In this document: piece after piece, positions 1-8,709 of the stretch
How positions within the stretch are numbered: the first letter of the stretch is position 1
Layout: each line of letters opens with the position of its first letter
NCBI GenBank assembly: GCA_015680685.1
Contig: MNCI01009519.1
Span: 358,952-379,790, forward strand
Source of the DNA: Gnetum montanum
Lineage: Eukaryota > Streptophyta > Gnetopsida > Gnetales > Gnetaceae
Direction: 5' to 3'
Length of the DNA stretch: 20,839 nucleotides
Notes under the pieces: model-generated
Database searches by the model: none
The model's input: only the letters and a program-made list of their open reading frames with translations
What the model was told of the DNA's origin: nothing
Translations under genes and position numbers: made by a program

Positions 1-148
1 CTAATAATTAGAGTGGTTATTATTGGAGTAGTTACTTTAATTATTAGAGCAGTTATTATTAAAGTGGTTACTCTAATAATTAGAGTGGTTATTATTGAAG
101 CAGCTAATTTAATTATTAAAGTGGTTACTCTAATTATTACAATAGTTG
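1..148. repeat. AT-rich tandem array in the upstream part of an LTR
   Basis: Imperfect tandem copies of a roughly 36-bp unit built from the words TAATTATTAGAGTGGTTA and TTATTATTGAAGCAG. The 24-base string that opens the window recurs almost unchanged 72 bases later, so the higher-order period is 72 bp. The array ends just before the TATA box at 159-166, so it sits in the U3-like part of the LTR. A 65-codon open frame across it is only a by-product of the repeat and reads as a repetitive Val/Ile/Leu string. The left end is cut by the window edge. Confidence 0.8.
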
Positions 149-158
149 CTCCCAAGTC

Positions 159-166
159 TATAAATA
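159..166 (+). promoter_or_regulatory. TATA box of LTR copy 1
   Basis: TATAAATA, at the same relative place as the TATA boxes of the two other family A LTRs (11975-11982, and 5587-5580 on the minus strand). A polyadenylation-type signal follows about 170 bases downstream, as expected for a U3-R layout. Confidence 0.6.
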
Positions 167-919
167 AAATGCCCAGGCACACAATTGGAAAGAAGTCTTG
201 TAGCAGTTAAGTAGCGAAACTCTTGTAGTCTATTTGAAAGTTAGAGTATTTTCCAAGTGCCCGTAGTAGGAGGTCTAAGTGTGGATGGATCTTTATTCAA
301 GCATTGTGTACTTAAGCACACATTGTGTACGGCAATAAAGACGAGCTCTTTGATTCATCCTTGTAGCACTTGAGATTTGTTTTCTTACACATTTACTTTA
401 TTTTATTTTCTTATGCGTTTATTTTATTTTATGCACTTTATATTTATATTATTAGTGTAGCAATTTATTTTGATCAATTAAGAAAATTGTTAAAGTACAC
501 TCAGTATGATCACTTCGAGCATAAGTGTAACACTTGGTAACCCAGTAACGATTAGCGTTTGGTAATCCCAGTAGTATTGCACTGGTTCAGGATGTGTACG
601 ACAAGTGAGAATGGATGCTGGTGTTAGGATTAATTAGAACTTAGTTAATGAGTAGTTAAGATAAATTAGTCACTTAGTTATCTCTCTTCTCCCTTATTAG
701 CACAGGACATAAAAACATAAAAGATATAAAAATCATATACCGCAAGTTTACTTAGCTATACAATCGTGACATACAGGTAAGCTTGGGAAGACAACGATCA
801 ACCAACCTATCCTTATTCGACAAGGGTGCATAAGCACTTAGTCCTTGGAATTCGACCGGATCATGCGTGAAACACTTGTATTTGTATGGTTGAGTGTAGG
901 GGTACCTCGCTGCTCATCA

Positions 920-1140
920 AAGTTTTTTAAAGAAATAAAAAATATAGAAATACAGTAGGGGACATTATTTGGAGTTATGGTAGGGTGATTATTTCTGAAA
1001 TTGTAAAAATTTAGCTTTTGTTTATCATGGATTACTAGTGTAGCTATATATTTATGATATAATTCTATTATTTGGCTAAGAAAATCTTTTATACATGTAG
1101 ATATTCAATGATAATTTTCATGAAAAAGTTCCACTAAGCT
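920..1140. other. AT-rich stretch after LTR copy 1
   Basis: No open frame, domain or clear repeat is visible. If copy 1 is a 5' LTR this would be leader sequence. No primer-binding site starting TGG follows the LTR end. Confidence 0.4.
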
Positions 1141-1385
1141 TTAAAAAAAAAATTATTTTACCATGACAAGTTCACTATTATGACAATAAAATTATTTTAT
1201 AGTGATTTAGGAGGACTCTCTTGGACAAGGCTAGCAGTTGACCTATTGGAACCATTATGACAATAAAATTATTTTACCATGACAAAGTTCAACCAGTTGG
1301 TAATTTGGCCCTCACAATTACTACAATAAAATTATTTTACCATCACTGAAGACTCTCTTTGACGAGCTACTAGTTGGGCTCTCCA
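1141..1385. repeat. Cluster of AT-rich short repeats
   Basis: The motif ACAATAAAATTATTTTACCAT occurs in four versions (about 1150-1174, 1181-1200, 1257-1290, 1320-1344). A second motif, GACTCTCTTGGACAAGGCTA at about 1213 and its variant at about 1350, occurs twice. The two sets alternate, which suggests duplication of a roughly 135-bp segment followed by divergence. No coding content is seen. Confidence 0.6.
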
Positions 1386-2579
1386 TCAAAATAATTGTAA
1401 ATAGAAATGGATAAAGAGAAACTCTTTTTTAAAATTGGTAAAATGTAAAATTTTAAAATCATAAAACTTAGCAACCTTGGTTTCTAAAATTTAGAGATGA
1501 AATTTTTTTAAACAAAAATAACAAAGAAAATAAAGATAGGAAATAAAGTAAACTTGGCTTGAGATTGATTGTAAAATTCTAAAATTTAGCAATTTAAAAA
1601 TTGAGAAATTATAAAATATATAAGAAATGAAGTATCCTCACTTTAAAATTCAAGAATGAAGATATTCTTAAATAAAACTAAAAATTAAAATTTTTTTAAA
1701 ATACAAAACTAAGAAAAACTAGAAAAGGAAGTAAAATTGGTTGACCTAATTGTAATGGAGGTTATGAGGCCCAAAACCCTTGGAACTTAATTTCTTTTTT
1801 CTTAATTATTACATATCTACCCTCAAACATATAGTCAAATTACAACTTTATAACTTAGTATTACTTGCCAAAATTGAATCCATAACTTGGAGCTTCCAAA
1901 TCCAAAGTCTTATGACTAAGCTAGTACCTTATTGTTTTCATTTTCCTTTCCTTTTTTAATACATTTGTATGTAGGTATGGTATGTAGCTATAGGAGTTTT
2001 TATTCTATCTTCATAATTGCTTTCTAATTGAATTATTCTACAATGGAGAAAATTCAACCTTGCTTTAAATTCCTTGTATCCCATTGATCTCTTTATTTAA
2101 ATTCCCTACATCACACCTTATCTATTTAGATCCTTTGTGATTTCTTGGACATAATAAAATTTTTAGTTTCTAGTTTCCTTATAGATAAAATACTAGTTTA
2201 GTAACTCTACATTAGTTCTATTTTTGTATTCCTATAATTACTTTAACTTTTCAATTTTCTTAGATTGATCATGCATCTACTTTGATACAATTATGCTTTT
2301 GGATAACATCTTTCTGGATTTAAAAAATTTCTCATATTTAACTATAGCTTCTAATTTACTCTTCATTTTCCTTTGGCTGAATTTTTTCATCTTTCATTGC
2401 ATTCTTTTTGTGCTTCATGAACCTACTTGTAAAGGGATTGTTTAATATAGTGTGCCTTCTTTGTAAGGCTATCTACCATATTTTACAAATTGGAATATTT
2501 TTCTCTAAGGACATTCTTTTATGTATAATATTTGGCTATGGATAAAAATAGAAGCCTAGAGTTTAATTCTACAAGAATG
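1386..2579. other. AT-rich region without recognisable gene
   Basis: Stops are dense in all frames and there are many A/T runs. No domain could be recognised. The right part may be the 5' end of the LINE that becomes recognisable from about 2580, but no start or target-site duplication can be set. Confidence 0.4.
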
Positions 2580-3380
2580 AATCTCAAGTTATTAAACCTC
2601 GCTTTACTTTGTCAAATGATTTGTTAGATGCAATCATTCCGGATTTTTCAAATTACCATGGTATTGGGTTTTTTGCCTAAGTGATTACACCTTCATCAAT
2701 TTTGAATGATTGGATGAAACCCCTTTGGACTCATAGAAGTATTTACAATATGCTTATTCTAAATTTAACCAATTTTTTTTCTCTTTCAATTTGAAACAAT
2801 GGAACAAATAGAAAATGTTTTGTGCATAATACCTCTTTAGTTTTATGCAAATGTCAAGAAGATATTGATCTTGGTAAAGCATAAAAAAATGTTTTGCCAA
2901 TTTGAATTGAATTCCCCAATTTGCCTATGATGTTTTTCCTCTAATTACATATATTGCTAGTATGATTAGGAAAGTGATATTTTTAGAAATTCAAAGTAGT
3001 TTTTGTCTTTGGCCAACTCGAAAGATTTCTATATAATTGGATTTAAGAAAAGAACTTCTTCTATAGAGCTAGCATATATAGGAAAGATTATAGAATAAAA
3101 AACTTCTTATCTTACTATTCCAAATGCATGTCTCTATTATCATGAGCCATCTCACAAGATATTTAATTGCCCCAAAATAATCACCAAAAGACTTCTTGGA
3201 TTTAAATTAGCAAAAGAAATTAAGAAAACTAGAAGTTGCTTTTAAAAATTCTAGAAAAGGGATAAAAAATTCTTTAAATAAATTCTTAGAAAAGCAAATC
3301 AATTCCCAAGAAGATGGATGGACAAAAGAAAGATGGTGTCAAAGAAAAATAGAGAAGGTTTCACCTTTGAATTCTACTGT
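2580..3380 (+). pseudogene. LINE ORF1-like remnant (DUF4283-like plus zinc knuckle)
   Basis: Conceptual translation, across frameshifts and stops, gives a DUF4283-like pattern: a WMKPLWTH stretch, a FFSLSI stretch, then KNVLPI*IEFPNLPMMFF, where the stop stands for the Trp of the usual P-V-W-V-x-L-P-x-L-P motif. About 50 codons later CLYYHEPSHKIFNC (3129-3170) matches a CX2CX4HX4C knuckle with the second Cys changed to Tyr. In plant LINEs and related retroelements this combination marks the nucleic-acid-binding ORF1 or gag-like protein. A Lys-rich stretch follows. No start codon can be assigned. Confidence 0.6.
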
Positions 3381-3614
3381 TTGAGAAACACCTCGAGCTT
3401 CTAAGAATGATATAATTATTTTGAGAGGTTTTCATACTCAAAAGTAAGGGAGTAATATATCACATGTAAAAATCCTAAAGCATAAAAACTCAAGAACTAT
3501 AGAGAATATTACTCATTAGAGCCGTAACTCAATTGTTTCTAATTTTGAGAAAGTTAATCCTTTTTATGCTATCATGGATGTTGAAGAAGAAAACAAGTTT
3601 GACATTGTGCCCTC

Positions 3615-4290
3615 ATGAAGTTCATCTCTTGGAATGTTTGAAGACTGTTAGATCCTAAGAACATGCTGTTGTCCAATATCATTGTTAGAATTATACCTTT
3701 TTTATGTATATTTAAGAAGTTAAATTTGGTGGTTTTAATTTGACTTTAGTAACTAATTTTTTTTTATATCTAAAGAAAGTTATTTTTCTACAAATCATGA
3801 AGTTGGAAGATGTAATGTTCTTTCTTAAGTTGCTTAAAAATATTTTCCTTGCATCATTGATTGTAGTCCTATTTCAGAAAACAAAGATGTTTGGGTTTGC
3901 TTGAATGTTTTTGGTTTAATTTTTTGTATCTATAGTATATATGCTTCATGTGATTCTTAAGAAAGAGCTTTGTATTGAGCTCAACTTAACAATGGTCTTC
4001 ATGATGTTGTTTGGTTGATTTGTGGAGATTTTAATATGAATATGAATAGAGAGCTTGGTTTGTACTTTAAGATTCTAATGTTAGTGGTAATCATAAAGAT
4101 CCAAGTTGGTTCACTTAGTCTAACTATAAATCTAATTTGCTAAGAATTTCTCATAGATTAGATAAAGCTTATCTCTCTACTTCCATTGATTTATGCCATG
4201 AGTATTAGCATAATTTATATGTTTGAGCACATCTAGAATGTACTCTTTCATATCCCCTATTTATCAAAAACTTGATTCAAATAACATGTT
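3615..4290 (+). pseudogene. LINE ORF2 endonuclease-domain remnant
   Basis: Begins with MKFISWNV followed by TGA, where plant LINEs normally read SWNVRG; a CGA-to-TGA change would explain this. About 136 codons later comes ICGDFNMNMN, matching the conserved GDFN catalytic motif at the usual spacing. Further on are WFT*SN (TGG to TAG would restore WSN) and HRLDKAYLS, matching the W-S-N...R-L-D-R region. The domain would nick target DNA for target-primed reverse transcription. At least one frameshift separates GDFN from HRLDK, and the final SDH-type motif is not recognisable. It is not functional. Confidence 0.75.
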
Positions 4291-4821
4291 ATGTAAATCT
4301 TTCTTTTAAGCTTTCTATTAATAATACTACCTTTTTGTCTAATAAAATTTTTTAGATGTTCTATAGTCATGTTTGAAATTTGGTTTGAAGACCAGAACAT
4401 TTTGATGGCTTCCTTGAATTACATGAACATGCTATTATTCACACTATGAGTTTTTAAAGACATTTTGGTCAATTTTGAGCTAAAATTTTTTTAAGTTGTT
4501 ACTCTTGAAACTATACCAAAAATTTATCAACTTATAGAATGTTTGTCTTATGTCCCTTATGATGAAATTGTTTAACAATGACTTACAAGCCTTCAATAGT
4601 AATAATTTTTTTTTGAAAACTACAAGGCTAAAGGTGAATTACTTAAGTGCCAGTTATCTTGGTTAAATACAAGGGATAGAGCTTCAAAAGAATTCTTTAA
4701 GCTTTTAAAAAGTTCTAAAATGAACTATTAAATAGATGCAATTTTGATATTCTTTCTAATTTTATGAATATTTTAAATGATTTGTAATCATTATTTAGAT
4801 GTGTTTACTTCACAAGGTATT

Positions 4822-5673
4822 TGATGAGTGGTTAGGTATTCTAACACTCAAGCATACAAGTCATGAGTGTTCACATGTGACCTGATCGTAATCCGTGGAT
4901 GGACAATGTAAATTTACTAGTAGTTGATATTCTTTTTGTGATCTTTATCTTCTCATGTAGAGTCAACGAAGTGTAGGTTGTATGGTTTAACTCTTAGGGA
5001 GGGATATGATAAGATGATGTTGTTTAGCTCTTAATATAGCTAAGTGTAAACATGATAAAAATAGATATGAATGCTAAGTTTAAGTGTGACATAAATATAA
5101 ATCTAATCTAGCCTATAGTGATAAGTATCTATTCATGGGTTTCCATACACATCATGGGCTAATGTAACTATCATTAGAATTATGAAGTGAATTCACTATT
5201 GAGTGAATTAAGTGAAGTCATTGTTGGATTATCAAATAGTTACACATTCCACTCAAAATTAGTCATACTTATATTGCCTTACTAAAGGACATTGGAAAAG
5301 TTAAGTACTTAGAAAATGTAAAAGAGTTAATCAAAGTAAACATGCTGAAAAGTAAAATTAAACTATATGAGATGTTGTAATGATAAGAAATAATTTTGAT
5401 CTTTATTGCCAGTCATGCATTTTGCCCAAGAACGATCCACTTAAATAAAGACTCTATACAACTATTAGTCACCACATTACGGGCATTCACCATAACTCGA
5501 AGTCTAAGTTATGAAAAAAACTACAAAAATCTAGCTAAGTGTTGGTGAGAGTTGTCCCTTCGATGTGATGATGGATTGGTATTTATAGACATGACCATGG
5601 TCCGAAACATTGCATCTACAATGATGTATGTAGAGCTACGATATTGTAGTTGATAGACATAATGATCTTATCA
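4822..5673 (-). mobile_element. LTR of family A, minus strand (3' LTR)
   Basis: Read on the minus strand it starts TGATAAG (5673-5667), has TATAAATA at 5587-5580 and GCAATAAAGA with AATAAA at 5407-5402, and ends CTCATCA (4828-4822). The length is 852 bp. The PPT-like ATGGGGATA lies immediately upstream of its start (5674-5682), so it is the 3' LTR of a minus-strand element whose interior lies to the right. The left flank is the LINE. The candidate 5-bp target duplicate at 4817-4821 (GTATT) has no visible partner, since the other end of the element is missing or rearranged. Confidence 0.8.
5580..5587 (-). promoter_or_regulatory. TATA box of the minus-strand LTR
   Basis: TATAAATA on the minus strand, 86 bases inside the LTR start. 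It has the same position relative to the AATAAA signal as in the other family A LTRs. Confidence 0.6.
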
Positions 5674-6170
5674 TATCCCCATGACTAACTAAAAACTCAT
5701 CCTTGAGTTAAAATAAAAGGAGGATAGAGTTTCTTAAAGAATTTTAGGGTCATATACAAACTTTGATATGATGACTTATTTATATGACTAACTCTCCTAT
5801 GAATGTAGCATTTTTGTTTGAGTTGTGTTTACAAAATTACCATGCATTTTATGATTGACACATTTTATTAAAAACAAAAAACAAAACAACAAAGTTTGAT
5901 GTAGTCTCTAGGTTCCAAGTGGTGATGGCTCCTGCATTGGCTTCTTTCCTTTGTTGTTGAGCTTCTAGAATTGGTACATGTTGAATAATGCCTGAAGCTT
6001 CTCCTCTTCAAATCTTGAATCATGTACTAGGAGGGAGCTAACAGTTAGTTCACATATCAGTACTAGGAGGGAGCTGGCCCCCAAAATCCTCCACATCATT
6101 CGTTCCCACTTCACTAGGGTGAACCTCATCATTACTATGTCCCTACAATGGAACGAAAAACAAACAAATA
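5674..6170 (-). mobile_element. 3' internal end of the minus-strand family A element with PPT-like site
   Basis: On the minus strand the last bases before the LTR are GTTAGTCATGGGGATA (5689-5674), a polypurine-tract-like sequence. Just upstream lies CAAGGATGAGTTTTTAGTTA, which matches the segment before LTR copy 2 (CGAGGATGAGTTTTTATTTA, about 11802-11822). That shared sequence shows the two elements belong to one family. Short readable pieces such as EEEKLQALFNMYQF (near 5975) could be the end of a gag-like protein. On the + strand CTAGGAGGGAGCT occurs twice (about 6027 and 6063). No RT or integrase is visible. The right boundary with the Tat fragment lies between about 6130 and 6187. Confidence 0.6.
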
Positions 6171-6187
6171 GGTAAGCATAACAAAAA

Positions 6188-6334
6188 AACCTAGATAAAT
6201 TCTCAACTAATTGGGAAGGGCCTTACTTAGTCACCAAGGCATACAATAACAGAGCATTCAAACTTGCTGACATGGATGGGAACGAGTTTGCTAATCCCAC
6301 AAATCACCTGTACCTGAAGTAGTACTATGTCTGA
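6188..6334 (+). pseudogene. Tat polyprotein, integrase C-terminal fragment
   Basis: A 49-codon frame contains FSTNWEGPYLV, then FKLADMDGNEF and NHLYLK*YYV. This matches the C-terminal end of plant Ty3/gypsy (Tat/Athila-type) polyproteins, where the consensus is roughly L-x-P-N-W-E-G-P-Y, then Y-x-L-x-x-x-D-G and a closing L-K-x-Y-Y. The match covers nearly all recognisable residues. One internal TAG stands where Gln or Lys is expected. Nothing upstream of 6188 can be read as integrase core, so the coding part is truncated at its 5' side. Confidence 0.8.
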
Positions 6335-6339
6335 TGAAC

Positions 6340-6740
6340 TTGAGGTACAGAACAATCCTGGCATCATGACCTAAAACTGATACCATAGAACGGTCTTGGC
6401 ATCATGACCTAAAATTGATACCATAGAATGGTCCTGGGGCTATCACTTGAAATTGGTACCATAGAGTGTCTTGGCATCATGATAGTAAACTGACACCACA
6501 GAGCTCCATCCAGAATGACACCAAATTGCCACATTTGTCTACCATGACATAAAACTAGCATATAGAGTCCACTAAGACTATAAACTAGTTTTCCTCTTCA
6601 CAGTCCGCTATGACTATAAACTAGTAATGCATCGTCCGCTATGACACTAAACTCACACCGTCCAAAGGGTTATGACATGAAACTAACCCACAATAGTTTG
6701 CTAAGACTATAAACTGGTGACATCATCAACCACCAGGTAA
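6340..6740 (+). repeat. Minisatellite between Tat pol and 3' LTR
   Basis: About ten degenerate units of 28-40 bp. Each begins with a version of ATGACNNNAAACT, followed by a variable spacer that often contains TCCGCT, GTCCAC or CCATAGA. The first units (about 6365-6480) are longer and closely alike (CATGACCTAAAACTGATACC). The same core, as GTTTAACGTCAT on the opposite strand, forms the array at 14345-14612 in the minus-strand Tat element. No coding frame runs through it. Confidence 0.75.
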
Positions 6741-7476
6741 TACTTGAAAAGATATGTTGCTACAATTGGCTGTATATATTCCACAAAGAGTTGCTTCCCA
6801 ATTTGTCTCATGGACCCTGATGAAGCTGATGCTGTTCATGATACTATCTGCTTTGAAATTGCACATGGTGGCTCCATCTCCTTGGTTGTTTTCAAGTTTA
6901 AAGTACTTAGTTAACTAAATCATTTGTGGTTTTCTTGTCTTATTGGAGTTGTGTTTGCAGGATGACACGCTTGAGGCGTTCGTGCACAGATGCACTTCAT
7001 CATGATGACAAGGTATCACATTCTTCCTGATGCACACAACTGGGTTAATCAATCTATTCATAAGTACATTTCCAACTCCTGATACATTCTCTATTTCCCA
7101 TCATGTTCCCCTTTTCCTATTCAATTACACCTCCTTGATACATTCTACTCTTCCCAAAGCTCTTAATACACTGTTGCACACTGTGATTCTCTAAGCAGTT
7201 GCAACGCAAAACACAATACATGGTACATGATACAAATGCAAGCGCATGAGCACGAGTACAGCATTGAAAGAAAGCTCTTTCAAAAATACCAAAAAGAACA
7301 AAAAAATAAAAAAAAGAGCAAACAAAAAAGAAAAAGAACAAAAAGATCAAAGAGCAAAATGCACAGAAAAGGTCTCCATGACCCCGTTGACATCATAGAC
7401 CAAAGAACATTGGCTATTCTCATACAAGCCCCAGGTGGGAAGGCAATTGTCTTGAAAAAATAGTTACACTTGTGTC
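6741..7476. other. Spacer of the Tat element with T-rich/A-rich tract
   Basis: No retroelement domain is seen. An A-rich tract at about 7275-7350 gives a Lys-rich open frame on + and a Phe-rich one on -, neither convincing. At 6961-7011 a short open segment lies between TTTGCAG and AAG/GTATCA, which look like a splice acceptor and a donor. On the minus strand, readable pieces continue for about 80 codons downstream of the antisense ORF stop, in another frame. Confidence 0.4.
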
Positions 7477-8010
7477 TCAAAAGATCATGTTGCACATCAT
7501 CGCGTGGCTTTCACTATTTAATACGGGCTCCCATAAACAGTCTACAAGAGTCCCATTTCTCCAAGGAACACACTTCCTATGTCTTGGTTCCAAGTCTGCT
7601 AAACACTGGCTACTGACAAGGACCAAAAATATGGCTTGTTCACGTGAGAGCATTCCTCTCCCACAATTCCAATAGCAATTATAACAATTTATCAACTCCT
7701 GGTTCCCCCCAGTTATAACCAATTCCCTTGCATCTTGACCGCATTTCCCCAATCCCATGTACTTTTGAAAATGGCGTGATGACATCCAGCCAGGGGTCAA
7801 TGGATATTGCTTGGTACTTGGTTGGTCATTGTGTTTTCTACTTCTTTGTTGATGCCTCTCAAGTAGATTCCTCAAAACATCAACAAAAAGGGGCCAATGA
7901 AACACCACAAATTTTGGCCTAACATTATGAAATGAGAACAACTCATAGCCTTTTGAGCTTTTGGGAGGCAAAAATTTGACTAAGGCATGGAACTCACACC
8001 ATCTTGTCAA
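7477..8010 (-). CDS. Antisense ORF of the Tat element, unknown product
   Basis: A 177-codon frame, ATG at 8010 to stop at 7477, antisense to the retroelement. It lies between the Tat pol end plus minisatellite and the 3' LTR. It is the longest uninterrupted frame in the window apart from the 325-codon protease block. The product is mixed and non-repetitive, rich in Cys, His and Trp, with a hydrophobic middle (QAIFLVLVSSQCLADL, about residues 124-139). It has no signal peptide or clear membrane helix. I do not recognise a family. Tat-lineage elements are known to carry extra ORFs in antisense orientation at exactly this position, some encoding plant mobile domain proteins; no such domain is evident here. 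The tail after residue 177 may continue in a shifted frame (7495-7280). Alternatives are a captured host gene fragment or chance. Confidence 0.4.
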   Translation of the reverse strand: MTRWCEFHALVKFLPPKSSKGYELFSFHNVRPKFVVFHWPLFVDVLRNLLERHQQRSRKHNDQPSTKQYPLTPGWMSSRHFQKYMGLGKCGQDARELVITGGNQELINCYNCYWNCGRGMLSREQAIFLVLVSSQCLADLEPRHRKCVPWRNGTLVDCLWEPVLNSESHAMMCNMIF

Positions 8011-8148
8011 GCTAGCTTGCTCATGCCCAACTTGTCAAGCCAACTTGCTCACACCAGCTTTTCAAGCTTACTCACGCCAACTTGTTCATGCCCAACTTGT
8101 CAAGCTAGCTTGCTCACGCTAGGCTTGTTAAGCCTAGCTTGCCCTTAG
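8010..8148 (+). repeat. 28-bp tandem array at the 5' edge of the Tat LTR
   Basis: Five to six units of about 28 bp, some shortened, with the core CTTGTCAAGCTAGCTTGCTC followed by AYGCCAA. A related array lies at 18400-18660 in the leader of the minus-strand Tat element. Whether it belongs to the LTR or to the internal sequence just before it is not settled. Confidence 0.75.
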
Positions 8149-8709
8149 TGTGAGCAACTCCAATGACTTCAAAATCAAGTCAAATATGGTCCAATCTAAG
8201 GGTCCAAGCCATCCTAAAGGATCACTATTGTCCACTTCAAGTTTTAGCATTCGAGAGTTCAAATTTTGGGTCAAATTGTACAAATTTTCTCACTCACACT
8301 ATGGTCACGTTGAGGTCACACTGGCAACATGATTATAGCGTGAGCACCTCTAAGAGCCTCAAAATCGAGTCAAAATGGTTTGATTTCAAAGGTGCAAGTC
8401 ATCCTCATGGTTCATTGTTAACAACTTCAAGTCCCAGCCTCTAGAATTCCAGATTTCATGTCCAAAATTACAAGTTTTTGTAGGTCACACTGAGGTCACT
8501 CTAGCAACGTGAGTCCAGCATGAGCTACCATAAGTGGTTTTAATAAAGGCACATCCAAGCTTAATTTTTGACTCGTAGATCACTCTTAGGGTCAATCACA
8601 GCCAGGCAAATATTGCACTCAAAAAATAGGCTTCAAGGATCAGAAATTGGTGTGAAATGTATCATTTTCATCATGTCACACTAAGGTCACACTGGCAGCA
8701 TGAGTGCAG
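8149..8709 (+). repeat. Three tandem subrepeats of about 190 bp inside the Tat LTR
   Basis: Units at about 8149-8338, 8339-8518 and 8519-8709. Each opens with YRTGAGCNMC and a CTCAAAATCGAGTCAAAATG-type segment. Each closes with GAGGTCACACTGGCAACATGA or a close variant. Units 1 and 2 are most alike; unit 3 is more diverged. The minus LTR (upper part, about 19780-20263) has the same units, the outermost one cut short. Confidence 0.75.

Larger units (their letters stand above)
1..919 (+). mobile_element. LTR of family A, copy 1 (left end cut by the window)
   Basis: Diverged copy of the LTR at 11836-12779, and more distantly of the minus-strand LTR at 4822-5673. Shared landmarks in the same order are a TATA box (TATAAATA, 159-166), a downstream GCAATAAAGA polyadenylation-type signal (AATAAA at 334-339), a GGTTCAGGATGTGTAC block near 583-600, and a terminal block containing CATGCGTGAA and GGGGTACCTC. 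It ends in CTCATCA at 913-919. The expected start TGATNAG is not in the window; the tandem array occupies that position. Whether this is a 5' LTR, a 3' LTR or a solo LTR cannot be decided. The bases after 919 resemble the AT-rich leader after copy 2 only weakly. Confidence 0.75.
2580..4821 (+). mobile_element. Decayed plant LINE, truncated before the reverse transcriptase
   Basis: Three landmarks of plant L1-type LINEs occur in the expected order on one strand. They are a DUF4283-like stretch with a PI*IEFPNLP motif (about 2580-3000), a CCHC-type knuckle (3129-3170), and an apurinic-endonuclease-like domain from KFISWNV (3615) through CGDFNMN (4021-4041). The linker that usually precedes the RT is readable at about 4650-4720 (SWLNTRDRASKEFFKLLK). 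The frame shifts several times and carries many stops, so this is an old copy. It stops at 4821, where the minus-strand LTR begins. RT, RNase H and the A-rich tail are not in the window. The 5' boundary is uncertain by several hundred bases. Confidence 0.75.

Noticed and set aside
13-210. 65-codon open frame
   Set aside because: It follows the AT-rich tandem array and gives a repetitive Val/Ile/Leu string; it is a repeat by-product.
7227-7463. 78-codon + frame rich in Lys, and Phe-rich minus frames at 7117-7350 and 7280-7495
   Set aside because: They come from one A-rich/T-rich tract. The minus ones might be a shifted tail of the antisense ORF but cannot stand alone as genes.
8010-8148. CRISPR-like spaced repeats
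   Set aside because: The units are contiguous and degenerate with no unique spacers of constant length, and the surroundings are plant retroelements.
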